Shown here in pieces: positions 1 through 6,073 of a DNA stretch of 8,088 bases. A program made the translations under genes and the position numbers. How positions within the stretch are numbered: position 1 is the first letter of the stretch; every line of letters starts with the position of its first letter. Below the pieces are notes generated by a model. The model saw only the letters and a program-made list of their open reading frames with translations. It was not told where the DNA came from and did no database searches. The stretch is taken from contig JADHLM010000047.1 of assembly GCA_016780665.1 (NCBI GenBank), forward strand, positions 1-8,088. Direction: 5' to 3'. The DNA comes from Hyphomicrobiales bacterium (GTDB lineage Bacteria; Pseudomonadota; Alphaproteobacteria; Rhizobiales; TMED25).

Positions 1-99
1 TATTAAATGGTTCTTTAAAACCACAAAAAAATTTACTAATATTCAATAATATTGATATTTAATATCATAAATTTTGTTAATGAATATAAATCAATTAAA
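1..99. other. Left-edge stretch upstream of kdsB, content uncertain
   Basis: This very A+T-rich stretch precedes kdsB. Two forward frames are open from the window edge: frame 3 runs 19 codons to a TAA at 60-62 (reads LNGSLKPQKNLLIFNNIDI), and frame 2 runs 15 codons to a TAA at 47-49. The frame-3 peptide looks protein-like and could be the tail of an upstream gene, but it is too short to identify. A 15-bp palindrome, TGATATT-T-AATATCA, lies at 53-67. I see no convincing sigma-70 promoter. In other alphaproteobacteria kdsB is often preceded by a divergent cytochrome c gene; nothing here shows that. Confidence 0.3.
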
Positions 100-831
100 A
101 TGAATGATACAATTATTATTATACCTGCAAGAATTGGTTCTACAAGACTGCCAAGGAAACCCTTGTTAAAAATTAATGGAAGGGAGATGATACTTCATGT
201 ATGGGATAAAGCGAAAAAAACAAAGGCTGACAGAGTTGTGGTTGCATCAGACTCTCCAGAGATAGCAGAAGTTATTAGTAAAGAGGGCGGTGAAGCAATT
301 ATTACAAGTACTGCTCATCAAAGTGGCACTGATAGAATTTATGAGGCTCTTAACAAACTAGATAATGAAAAATCATATAAATATGTAATAAACCTACAAG
401 GAGATCTTCCTAACATCACATCTAATATAATTAATCTTGGTATAGATAAAATTAGAAATACAAATGCTGATATCTTGACTTATTACAGAGAAATTGACGA
501 TAAAAATGAGGTTAGCAATCCTAATATTGTTAAAATAGCAACACATAGAGATAAAAACAATGAACTGAATGCACTTTACTTTTCACGGGCAGCCATTCCG
601 TACAACGCTAATGTATTTTTTGAACATATTGGCATATATGTTTACAAGAGAAATGCATTAGATCGATTTGTATCTATGGATCCATCAACACTGGAAACTA
701 CAGAGAAATTGGAACAACTGAGGGCATTGGGTGGATCAATGAAAATCAATCTACTTTTAGTACACGATAAAATCATTAGCATTGATACAATAGATGATGT
801 AGAAAGATTAAGTAATATTTCTGATAATTAG
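100..831 (+). CDS. kdsB: 3-deoxy-manno-octulosonate cytidylyltransferase (CMP-Kdo synthetase)
   Basis: KdsB joins CTP and Kdo to make CMP-Kdo, the activated sugar for the inner core of lipopolysaccharide, in the cytoplasm. The start is taken at ATG 100, giving 243 aa, close to the usual 245-250. The frame stays open back to a TTG at 52, but those 16 extra residues lie before the conserved N-terminus and look like translated spacer. From M1, the nucleotide-binding loop IIIIPARIGSTRLPRKPL is at 5-22, VVVASDSPEIAE follows, then SGTDRIYEA, and QGD at 100-102 is the metal/CTP site. HIGIYVYKR and EKLEQLRALGGSMKI are typical KdsB C-terminal motifs. No clear Shine-Dalgarno is visible. Its stop is 9 bp before pheA, so the two are probably cotranscribed. 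Family assignment is secure; the exact start is less so. Confidence 0.95.
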   Translation: MNDTIIIIPARIGSTRLPRKPLLKINGREMILHVWDKAKKTKADRVVVASDSPEIAEVISKEGGEAIITSTAHQSGTDRIYEALNKLDNEKSYKYVINLQGDLPNITSNIINLGIDKIRNTNADILTYYREIDDKNEVSNPNIVKIATHRDKNNELNALYFSRAAIPYNANVFFEHIGIYVYKRNALDRFVSMDPSTLETTEKLEQLRALGGSMKINLLLVHDKIISIDTIDDVERLSNISDN

Positions 832-840
832 GTATAAATA

Positions 841-1704
841 ATGAATAACAAAATTGTTTTCCAAGGAGAGATGGGTGCGTATTCGCATATTGCTTGTCAA
901 AAAAAATACCCTGATATGGAACCTATTCCAGCCGCAACTTTCGAGGATGCCTTTGCGAAAGTAAAAAATAAAGAAGTTAAGTATGCTATGATTCCAATCG
1001 AAAATTCTCTTGCTGGAAGAGTAGCAGATATCCATTATTTACTACCAACTTCAGATCTTTATATTGTTGATGAATTTTTTCTTCCAATAGAACATCAATT
1101 AATTGTTGTTGATGGTGCTTCTGAAAAGACAATAAAAAATGTGATGAGCCATCGTCATGCTTTGGGTCAATGTAGAGATATTATATCAGAATTAAAACTT
1201 AATAAGATAGTTGCTGCAGACACTGCAGGTTCTGCAAAGATAATATCTGAAAACAATGACATAACCACTGCTGTACTAGCAAGTGAACTTGCTGCAGATT
1301 TCTATGGATTAAAAATTTTAAAAAGGAATGTTGAAGACGCAAATCATAATACTACAAGATTTATAATATTATCAGCAGAACCTGATGACGCAGAACCAAA
1401 TAAAAAATCTACAATTACTAGTATGGTATTTAGAGTTAGAAACGTTCCTGCGGCGCTTTATAAAGCTATGGGTGGTTTTGCTACAAATAGTGTAAACTTA
1501 ACAAAGCTTGAGTCATATATTATTGGGGGTAGCTTTTCGGCAGCACAGTTCTATGTTGATATTGAAGGACATCCCCACGATGAAAATGTAAGATTGGCTC
1601 TGGAAGAATTAGACTTTTTTTCAAGTGAATTAAGAATTCTTGGCGTATATTATGCAAGTGATATAAGAAAAAAAATAAACAACCAAGAAAACTTTCTTAA
1701 ATAA
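841..1704 (+). CDS. pheA: Prephenate dehydratase, monofunctional, with ACT regulatory domain
   Basis: It converts prephenate to phenylpyruvate (loss of water and CO2), the committed step to phenylalanine. At 287 aa it is the stand-alone form, without the chorismate mutase domain fused to it in E. coli. FQGEMGAYSH opens the catalytic domain at 7-16, IPIENSLAGRV is at 51-61, and the catalytic TTRF motif is at 171-174. A C-terminal ACT domain follows from about residue 192, with VPAALYKAMGGFA at 202-214 and LESY at 223-226, the regions corresponding to the GALV and ESRP phenylalanine-binding motifs. Feedback inhibition by phenylalanine is therefore expected (family knowledge). LALEELDFFSSELRILGVY is a strongly alphaproteobacterial ending. 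A weak AGG at 830-832, overlapping the kdsB stop, may be the ribosome binding site. No terminator hairpin is evident downstream. Confidence 0.96.
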   Translation: MNNKIVFQGEMGAYSHIACQKKYPDMEPIPAATFEDAFAKVKNKEVKYAMIPIENSLAGRVADIHYLLPTSDLYIVDEFFLPIEHQLIVVDGASEKTIKNVMSHRHALGQCRDIISELKLNKIVAADTAGSAKIISENNDITTAVLASELAADFYGLKILKRNVEDANHNTTRFIILSAEPDDAEPNKKSTITSMVFRVRNVPAALYKAMGGFATNSVNLTKLESYIIGGSFSAAQFYVDIEGHPHDENVRLALEELDFFSSELRILGVYYASDIRKKINNQENFLK

Positions 1705-1759
1705 AATTAGATAAGACAAGTATAAACAACAAGTATTAGTACCAATATCAAAATTCATT

Positions 1760-1768
1760 TGTTATAAT
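1760..1768 (+). promoter_or_regulatory. Extended -10 promoter for the SRP RNA
   Basis: TGTTATAAT at 1760-1768 is a perfect TATAAT preceded by the TG of an extended -10 element. Its end is 6 bases before 1775, where the SRP RNA terminal stem begins, so the predicted transcription start matches the RNA 5' end. At 16-18 bp spacing upstream I see only poor -35 matches, which fits an extended -10 promoter. The position is seen directly; activity is inferred. Confidence 0.7.
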
Positions 1769-1774
1769 AAATAC

Positions 1775-1871
1775 TGAGAAGTTGGTATTGGACGTAGTTG
1801 TCGCCAATCGGGTCAGGTCCGGAAGGAAGCAGCCCCAACGATTTTTTTACGGGTCAAGAACTGACTTCTCA
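1775..1871 (+). ncRNA. ffs: Signal recognition particle RNA (4.5S type)
   Basis: This RNA binds Ffh to form the signal recognition particle, which delivers ribosomes making inner-membrane proteins to FtsY. The signature is GGTCAGGTCCGGAAGGAAGC at 1811-1830 plus AGCC at 1831-1834: helix 8 with a GGAA tetraloop (1821-1824) and the Ffh-binding internal loops. Upstream, TCGCCAA at 1801-1807 is typical of alphaproteobacterial SRP RNAs. The ends are set by a terminal stem, TGAGAAGT (1775-1782) with ACTTCTCA (1864-1871). Inner pairings include CGTA (1793-1796) with TACG (1848-1851) and GTTG (1797-1800) with CAAC (1836-1839). The predicted length of 97 nt fits the small bacterial form without an Alu domain. 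The terminal stem is followed by T-rich CTTTATTTT, which may help termination. A position beside dnaX is common. Oddly, seven U lie inside the RNA at 1842-1848. Confidence 0.95.
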
Positions 1872-1891
1872 CTTTATTTTCACTAGATATT

Positions 1892-1897
1892 GAGAAG
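1892..1897 (+). promoter_or_regulatory. Ribosome binding site of dnaX
   Basis: GAGAAG lies 6 bases before the TTG start at 1904 and is the only purine-rich candidate there, so it supports this unusual start codon. It is part of TGAGAAG (1891-1897), an exact repeat of the SRP RNA 5' end and the complement of its 3' end. Confidence 0.55.
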
Positions 1898-1903
1898 AAT
1901 GAG

Positions 1904-3451
1904 TTGCCTAACATAAACTATAAAATTCTTGCAAGGAAATATAGACCAAGTTCTTTCGCTGAACTTATTGGTCAAGATAGCATGGTTAGTACCATTTCAA
2001 ACTCAATCCAATCAGGTAGAATCCATCATGCCTACCTATTCACGGGAATTAGGGGCATTGGTAAAACCACTACAGCGCGTATTCTGGCACGAACACTAAA
2101 TTATACCTTGAATAACAATGAATACACGCCTTCAATTCATTTAGACAAAATTGGATTGAACTGTGCGGCAATCATAGAGTCTCGCCATCCTGATGTTTTT
2201 GAAATGGATGCAGCCTCAAATACCGGTATAGATCATGTGCGCGAGATTATAAATTTTGCTCAAACAAAACCAACAATGGCAAAGTATAAAATATTTATAA
2301 TTGATGAAGTTCATATGTTATCAAAACAGGCATTTAATGGGTTATTGAAAATATTAGAAGAACCCCCTGAACATGTTATCTTTATATTTGCAACTACCGA
2401 AATTGAAAAAATCCCAATTACAATTTTATCCAGATGTCAAAAATTTAATCTAAAAAGAATTAGTGCTCCTATTATGAGCGATTATCTCAGAGTTATTAGT
2501 GAAAAAGAGTCGATAAATATAGATAATGATAGTATCAATATCATTTGTGCATCTTCTGAAGGTTCAATGAGGGATGCCCTATCCATTCTTGATCAAGCAT
2601 CATCACTCTGTGATGCTCATATAACATCAGAGATATTATCTGAAATGCTCAACCTTAATGATGTTAATTTTGTAATTAGCTTATTTGGGAAACTTATTGA
2701 GAGCAAATCAACTGAAATAACAGAAAAAATAAAACAAATATATGAAAATGGTTTTGAGCCCCTATCATTGGTAAGAGATTTATCAAAAATCACTCATATT
2801 GCTTCAATGATCAAACTCGGCATCTCAACACAAAGTGATGTTTTGTCCAGCGAACAACATTTAGAAATTAAATCAATAATTAGTGATGTCGATATTTCAA
2901 CACTCGTCCACATGTGGCAAATATTGTTAAAAGGCAACACAGAAATAAAAAATGCCTTCGATCAAAGCATATCACTTGAAATGCTTTTGATAAAATTATG
3001 TTATTCAAATCAATTACCTCCTATAGAGGACATTATATCAAAAATTGAAAACAGAATGAGTGATAATGAAACTGATGATAATGTGATTAATTCAGAAACA
3101 AAAAAAAACAGCGAACTCACAGAGAATTCAAAAGAGGAACTTATCATTCCTGAGTCTTATGAAGAAATGAAATCATTATTAATTGAAAATGACATGAGAT
3201 TGATAACAGATATAGATAAGTTTGAAGTTATTGAATATAGAATTGGTCAAATAGATTTAACCTCAAATGATGAGATTAACGAAGACATTATCAATTTATT
3301 ACAATCAACACTTCAAAACCTTACAAATATCCAATGGGACATAAACTTTATTGGGAAGACTCCCCAAACAAATGGTAAAAGCTTAACTATAGAAAATATA
3401 AAAAAGCACTTTCCTGGTGCTGAAATAATAAATGAAGAAGATAATATTTAG
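1904..3451 (+). CDS. dnaX: DNA polymerase III subunits gamma/tau (clamp-loader ATPase)
   Basis: DnaX is the ATPase of the clamp loader, which opens the DnaN ring onto primed DNA and, as tau, couples polymerase to helicase. It starts with TTG at 1904: LARKYRPSSFAELIGQ at 9-24 matches the family N-terminus, the nearby ATG at 1899 is out of frame, and the next in-frame ATG is 26 codons later. Walker A GIRGIGKTT is at 48-56, Walker B IIDEVHML at 132-139, sensor 1 ATTE at 163-166, the SRC motif at 176-178 and sensor 2 GSMRDAL at 220-226. A linker of about 380-415 is followed by a tau-specific C-terminal domain ending FPGAEI, as in other alphaproteobacteria; 515 aa is fairly short. Two oddities: the zinc module keeps only C87 of four cysteines, and an A9 run lies at 3100-3108. 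It is the first gene of dnaX-ybaB-recR. Confidence 0.96.
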   Translation: MPNINYKILARKYRPSSFAELIGQDSMVSTISNSIQSGRIHHAYLFTGIRGIGKTTTARILARTLNYTLNNNEYTPSIHLDKIGLNCAAIIESRHPDVFEMDAASNTGIDHVREIINFAQTKPTMAKYKIFIIDEVHMLSKQAFNGLLKILEEPPEHVIFIFATTEIEKIPITILSRCQKFNLKRISAPIMSDYLRVISEKESINIDNDSINIICASSEGSMRDALSILDQASSLCDAHITSEILSEMLNLNDVNFVISLFGKLIESKSTEITEKIKQIYENGFEPLSLVRDLSKITHIASMIKLGISTQSDVLSSEQHLEIKSIISDVDISTLVHMWQILLKGNTEIKNAFDQSISLEMLLIKLCYSNQLPPIEDIISKIENRMSDNETDDNVINSETKKNSELTENSKEELIIPESYEEMKSLLIENDMRLITDIDKFEVIEYRIGQIDLTSNDEINEDIINLLQSTLQNLTNIQWDINFIGKTPQTNGKSLTIENIKKHFPGAEIINEEDNI

Positions 3452-3457
3452 AAAGGA
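3452..3457 (+). promoter_or_regulatory. Ribosome binding site of ybaB
   Basis: AAAGGA directly follows the dnaX stop and is the best Shine-Dalgarno in the window. It is 3 bases from ATG 3461 and 6 bases from ATG 3464, so spacing favours the second of the two adjacent ATG codons as the start of ybaB. Confidence 0.65.
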
Positions 3458-3460
3458 TTA

Positions 3461-3784
3461 ATGATGGATTTTTCTGAAATTATGAAACAAGCAAATAAAT
3501 TGCAGGATAAAATGAAATCCGCGAAAGAAAATATTGAAAATATAGAATGTGAAGGTTCTTCGGGTGGTGGTCTTGTTAAAGTTATAATCAATGGTAATGG
3601 AGAGCTAAAAAAAATTGACATTGATCCTAGTATTTTAGTTGAAAGTGAAAAAGAAATAGTTGAGGATCTCATAATTGCAGCATTCAGTGATGCAAAATCA
3701 AAAATCAATGATGAGGTAGCAAAAAAAATGAAAGAAATAACTGGGGGTCTTCCCCTTCCTCCTGGCTTCAATATTGGTTTCTAA
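3461..3784 (+). CDS. ybaB: YbaB/EbfC family nucleoid-associated DNA-binding protein
   Basis: A small dimeric nucleoid-associated protein whose family binds DNA and is almost always encoded between dnaX and recR, as here. It has 107 aa, the usual size. The N-terminal helix FSEIMKQANKLQDKMKSAKE corresponds to the charged, coiled helix of the family. The core GGGLVKVIINGNGELKKIDIDPS follows at about 36-58, and the C-terminus GLPLPPGFNIGF is the alphaproteobacterial form. The gene begins with two adjacent ATG codons (3461 and 3464); Shine-Dalgarno spacing favours the second, which removes one methionine. It starts 9 bp after the dnaX stop and ends 3 bp before recR, so translation is probably coupled. 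A precise role in repair or gene control is not established from sequence. Confidence 0.93.
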   Translation: MMDFSEIMKQANKLQDKMKSAKENIENIECEGSSGGGLVKVIINGNGELKKIDIDPSILVESEKEIVEDLIIAAFSDAKSKINDEVAKKMKEITGGLPLPPGFNIGF

Positions 3785-3787
3785 ATA

Positions 3788-4393
3788 ATGTCTTCTAAAG
3801 AAATTAACGAGATAGATAATTTTATTCGTTTATTATCAAAACTACCCGGACTTGGTCCCAGATCTGGAAGGAGAGCTGCACTTGAGCTGATCAAAAGAAA
3901 AGAACAACTTCTTTTACCATTGAAAGATTCACTCATTGAGATTTATGAAAAAATATTGCTTTGCGAAGTTTGTAATAATATTGACCTGAAGTCCCCATGC
4001 TCGATATGCAGCAATCTAAATCGTAATGATAATATTCTATGTGTTGTTGAAGAAGTAGCTGATTTGTGGGCAATTGAGAGAGCAGGAGCAATAAAAGGTT
4101 ACTATCATATTCTAGGAGGTGTTCTTAATGCACTGGATGGAATAGGCCCTGAAGAGCTAAATATAAATAAATTAACACATAGAATTGAAAATAATAATAT
4201 TGAGGAAGTTATACTTGCTCTTAGTGCAACTATCGATGGTCAAACTACAATACATTTTTTGAGTGACTTATTGAGTAAGTATAATATTAGAATTACAAAA
4301 TTAGCACATGGTATTCCAATTGGTGGAGAACTTGATTATTTAGATGATGGAACACTCACACAAGCAATTTTATCTAGAACGGATGCAGACTAA
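3788..4393 (+). CDS. recR: Recombination mediator RecR
   Basis: RecR works with RecO (and RecF) to load RecA on SSB-coated single-stranded gaps. It has 201 aa, the normal length. The helix-hairpin-helix LPGLGPRSGRRAA is at 19-31. A four-cysteine zinc finger (C59, C62, C71, C74) is complete. The Toprim domain begins with LCVVEEVADLWAIERAG at 84-100, followed by YHILGGVLNALDGIGPEELNI. The C-terminal signature HGIPIGGELDYLDDGTL is at 174-190. All expected motifs are present. It starts 3 bp after ybaB, with no own Shine-Dalgarno seen, so coupling to ybaB is likely. It is the last gene of its operon and its TAA overlaps the stop codon of convergent rmuC. Confidence 0.97.
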   Translation: MSSKEINEIDNFIRLLSKLPGLGPRSGRRAALELIKRKEQLLLPLKDSLIEIYEKILLCEVCNNIDLKSPCSICSNLNRNDNILCVVEEVADLWAIERAGAIKGYYHILGGVLNALDGIGPEELNINKLTHRIENNNIEEVILALSATIDGQTTIHFLSDLLSKYNIRITKLAHGIPIGGELDYLDDGTLTQAILSRTDAD

Positions 4394-5472
4394 TCTTTAT
4401 CTTTATTGATTAAATTTTGATCGTTTGGTACTTCTTCAATCAGATCAATTTTACGTCCGCTTGTTGCAATCTTTTTTGATGAAACAATTATTTTTTCAAT
4501 ATCGTTGTTGGCTAAATTAAAATGTTTTTGTAGGTCTTGTACCCTGTTCGTTAATCTGTCTACATCGAGTAAGATATTACCCACCTCACTTTTAATAATA
4601 CCTAATTGCTTTTGCATATGGGCATCACGTATTAATGTTTGAAGAGTTTGCACTGTTAACATTAGTGAATTAGGAGAAACAATTGTGATTCCAGTCCTAT
4701 ATGCTTTTTGAATAATATCTCCAAAATTTTCATATAAATCTGCATAAATCGACTCAGATGGAATAAACATAACCAATGGCTCTCTTACCTCGCCTGGAAC
4801 TTTATATTTTTCAGCTATATCACTAACATGCTTCAAAACATCTATTTTTATCCTTGAACTAGCTTTTTTTATTTCTTCTGATGATTTTGCAGATCTGAGT
4901 TGATCAAAACTTTCTAGAGGAAATTTTGAGTCAATTGCTATAACCTCATTGGAGTTTGGCATTCTAATTATGCAATCAGGTCTTTTCCCATTTGTTAAAG
5001 TATGTTGAAATGAGAAAAGATTATTTGGCAATGCGTCCGCAATTATTGACTCCATTCTGGCCTGACCAAAGGCACCTCTTTGTTGCTTATTAGATAAAAT
5101 CCCTTGTAAATCAATTACATTATTTGATAAGTCAGTAATATTTTTTTGAGCATTATCAATGACTGCAAGTCTTTCAGATAATTTAGTCAAATCTGCGTGT
5201 GTTTTCTCACGACTTTCTTTTAATTCTTCTTGTACCTTCTGATTAATCTTATCTTTCACCTCATCTATGGAATTTCTTAATCTATCATGATTTCCATTAA
5301 ATAAGTCTGCTAAAGATTTGATTTTCAAATCTAATTCATTATTTTGTTTCAACAACTGTGTAATTTCATTAACTGAGACTTTGCTATTTTTTTTACTTTG
5401 AATCAGCAGTAAAAATATTAGTATTGTTGAAATTGCTAATATAATGAGAATTATTAATATGATATCAGGCAT
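4390..5472 (-). CDS. rmuC: RmuC family DNA recombination protein, membrane-anchored, nuclease-like
   Basis: RmuC proteins limit inversions at short inverted repeats in E. coli and have a PD-(D/E)XK nuclease-like core; the biochemical activity is poorly defined. Here residues 4-25 form a hydrophobic membrane segment followed by QSKK, suggesting an N-terminal anchor with the rest in the cytoplasm. About 30-125 is rich in charged and polar heptads and is likely coiled coil. The RmuC domain starts near NKQQRGAFGQARMESII (128-144), with candidate active-site residues E141, D166 (RPDCIIR) and D181/K183 (IDSKFPLE). FIPSESIYADLYE and SPNSLMLTVQTLQTLIRDAHMQKQ-type segments confirm the family. At 360 aa it is shorter than E. 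coli RmuC, mainly in the coiled coil. It is divergent from def and ends within the recR stop codon. Confidence 0.93.
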   Translation of the reverse strand: MPDIILIILIILAISTILIFLLLIQSKKNSKVSVNEITQLLKQNNELDLKIKSLADLFNGNHDRLRNSIDEVKDKINQKVQEELKESREKTHADLTKLSERLAVIDNAQKNITDLSNNVIDLQGILSNKQQRGAFGQARMESIIADALPNNLFSFQHTLTNGKRPDCIIRMPNSNEVIAIDSKFPLESFDQLRSAKSSEEIKKASSRIKIDVLKHVSDIAEKYKVPGEVREPLVMFIPSESIYADLYENFGDIIQKAYRTGITIVSPNSLMLTVQTLQTLIRDAHMQKQLGIIKSEVGNILLDVDRLTNRVQDLQKHFNLANNDIEKIIVSSKKIATSGRKIDLIEEVPNDQNLINKDKD

Positions 5473-5489
5473 TTTTTCTTAATTTGTAG

Positions 5490-5519
5490 ATTGTACTATT
5501 TATTTTAATACGTTTTCAA
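5490..5519 (-). promoter_or_regulatory. Candidate sigma-70 promoter for rmuC
   Basis: Read on the minus strand, TTGAAA (5519-5514) and TACAAT (5495-5490) are separated by 18 bp, each one or two bases from consensus. The predicted start near 5483 would leave a leader of about 11 bases before ATG 5472. Spacing and position are good, but A+T-rich sequence gives chance matches easily. Confidence 0.5.
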
Positions 5520-5546
5520 TTAAAATACTAATTTAATATAGAGTGA
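5499..5546 (+). promoter_or_regulatory. Probable promoter and ribosome binding region of def
   Basis: The def-fmt-truA block must start in the 77-bp divergent gap. TAAAAT at 5521-5526 is a plausible -10, with a weak TTTATT at 5499-5504 16 bp upstream. GAGTGA at 5541-5546 is a likely ribosome binding site for ATG 5550. TAATAT at 5534-5539 is another -10-like hexamer, but it would start transcription at the ribosome binding site. Low certainty. Confidence 0.3.
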
Positions 5547-5549
5547 TTT

Positions 5550-6062
5550 ATGATCTATCAAATTCTTACAATTCCGAATAAAATACTTCGAGAGAGATCT
5601 GAAGAAGTTACAAATATAGATAGAAATATTATTAAAACTCTTGATAATATGGCAGAAACCATGTACGCAGCACCAGGTATAGGACTTGCTGCAATTCAGG
5701 TAGGTATAAAAAAAAGACTGGTTGTGATTGATTGTGACTACAATCAAGAAACGAAAAAAAACCCCCATTATTTTATTAACCCAGAAATTATTTGGAAATC
5801 TGAAGAAAAAGGATCGTATAAAGAAGGTTGCCTATCTATTCCAGAATATTATGAGGAGGTGGAGAGACCATCTAAATGTAAGGTAAGATTTTTAGATAAA
5901 AAAGGCATAACCAAAGAACTTGACTGTGAAGGAATTCTTGCAACATGTATACAACATGAAATAGATCACCTAGATGGTAAATTATTCATAGATTATCTAT
6001 CAAGGCTCAAAAAGTCTTCTATAGAAAAAAAATTTAAGAAATCAAATAAACGAAAAAATTAA
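5550..6062 (+). CDS. def: Peptide deformylase
   Basis: It removes the formyl group from the N-terminal methionine of new proteins, acting at the ribosome exit. It has 170 aa, normal length. All three family motifs are intact: GIGLAAIQ at 43-50, EGCLSIP at 92-98 with metal ligand C94, and QHEIDHLDG at 135-143 with ligands H136 and H140 and catalytic E137. The C-terminus is strongly basic (KKFKKSNKRKN), consistent with the ribosome-binding tail known in the family. It starts at ATG 5550 behind GAGTGA. It is first in def-fmt-truA, 11 bp before fmt, so the enzymes that add and remove the formyl group are made together. The metal (Fe or Zn) cannot be told from sequence. Confidence 0.97.
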   Translation: MIYQILTIPNKILRERSEEVTNIDRNIIKTLDNMAETMYAAPGIGLAAIQVGIKKRLVVIDCDYNQETKKNPHYFINPEIIWKSEEKGSYKEGCLSIPEYYEEVERPSKCKVRFLDKKGITKELDCEGILATCIQHEIDHLDGKLFIDYLSRLKKSSIEKKFKKSNKRKN

Positions 6063-6073
6063 AGTTTTTTAAA

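Noticed and set aside
52..99. Upstream TTG start giving a 259-aa KdsB
   Set aside because: The 16 extra residues precede the conserved KdsB N-terminus, the region is palindromic spacer-like A+T sequence, and ATG 100 gives the normal length.
808..1035. 75-aa reverse-strand open frame opposite kdsB/pheA
   Set aside because: It lies opposite a certain gene (pheA), has no recognisable family, and is rich in residues typical of reverse-complement shadows.
1685..1698. AAGAAA-AC-TTTCTT inverted repeat at the end of pheA as a terminator
   Set aside because: It has only one G:C-type position per arm, almost no loop, lies inside coding sequence and has no T tract after it.
1741..1791. Inverted repeat CCAATA (1742-1747) / TATTGG (1786-1791) around the ffs promoter
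   Set aside because: Six A+T-rich base pairs with a long loop, with one arm upstream of the transcription start; likely chance.
1861..1889. Separate dnaX promoter (CTGACT, 17 bp, TAGATA)
   Set aside because: The -10 match is only three of six and the transcript would start inside the ribosome binding site; too weak to call.
3448..3771. 107-aa reverse-strand open frame opposite ybaB
   Set aside because: It mirrors ybaB almost end to end; its serine/phenylalanine-rich sequence is what the antisense of a lysine/glutamate-rich gene gives.
5520..5768. 82-aa reverse-strand frame over the start of def (also 6553-6801 in fmt and 7035-7247 in truA)
   Set aside because: All three lie opposite conserved coding sequence and show no domain, ribosome binding site or family similarity.
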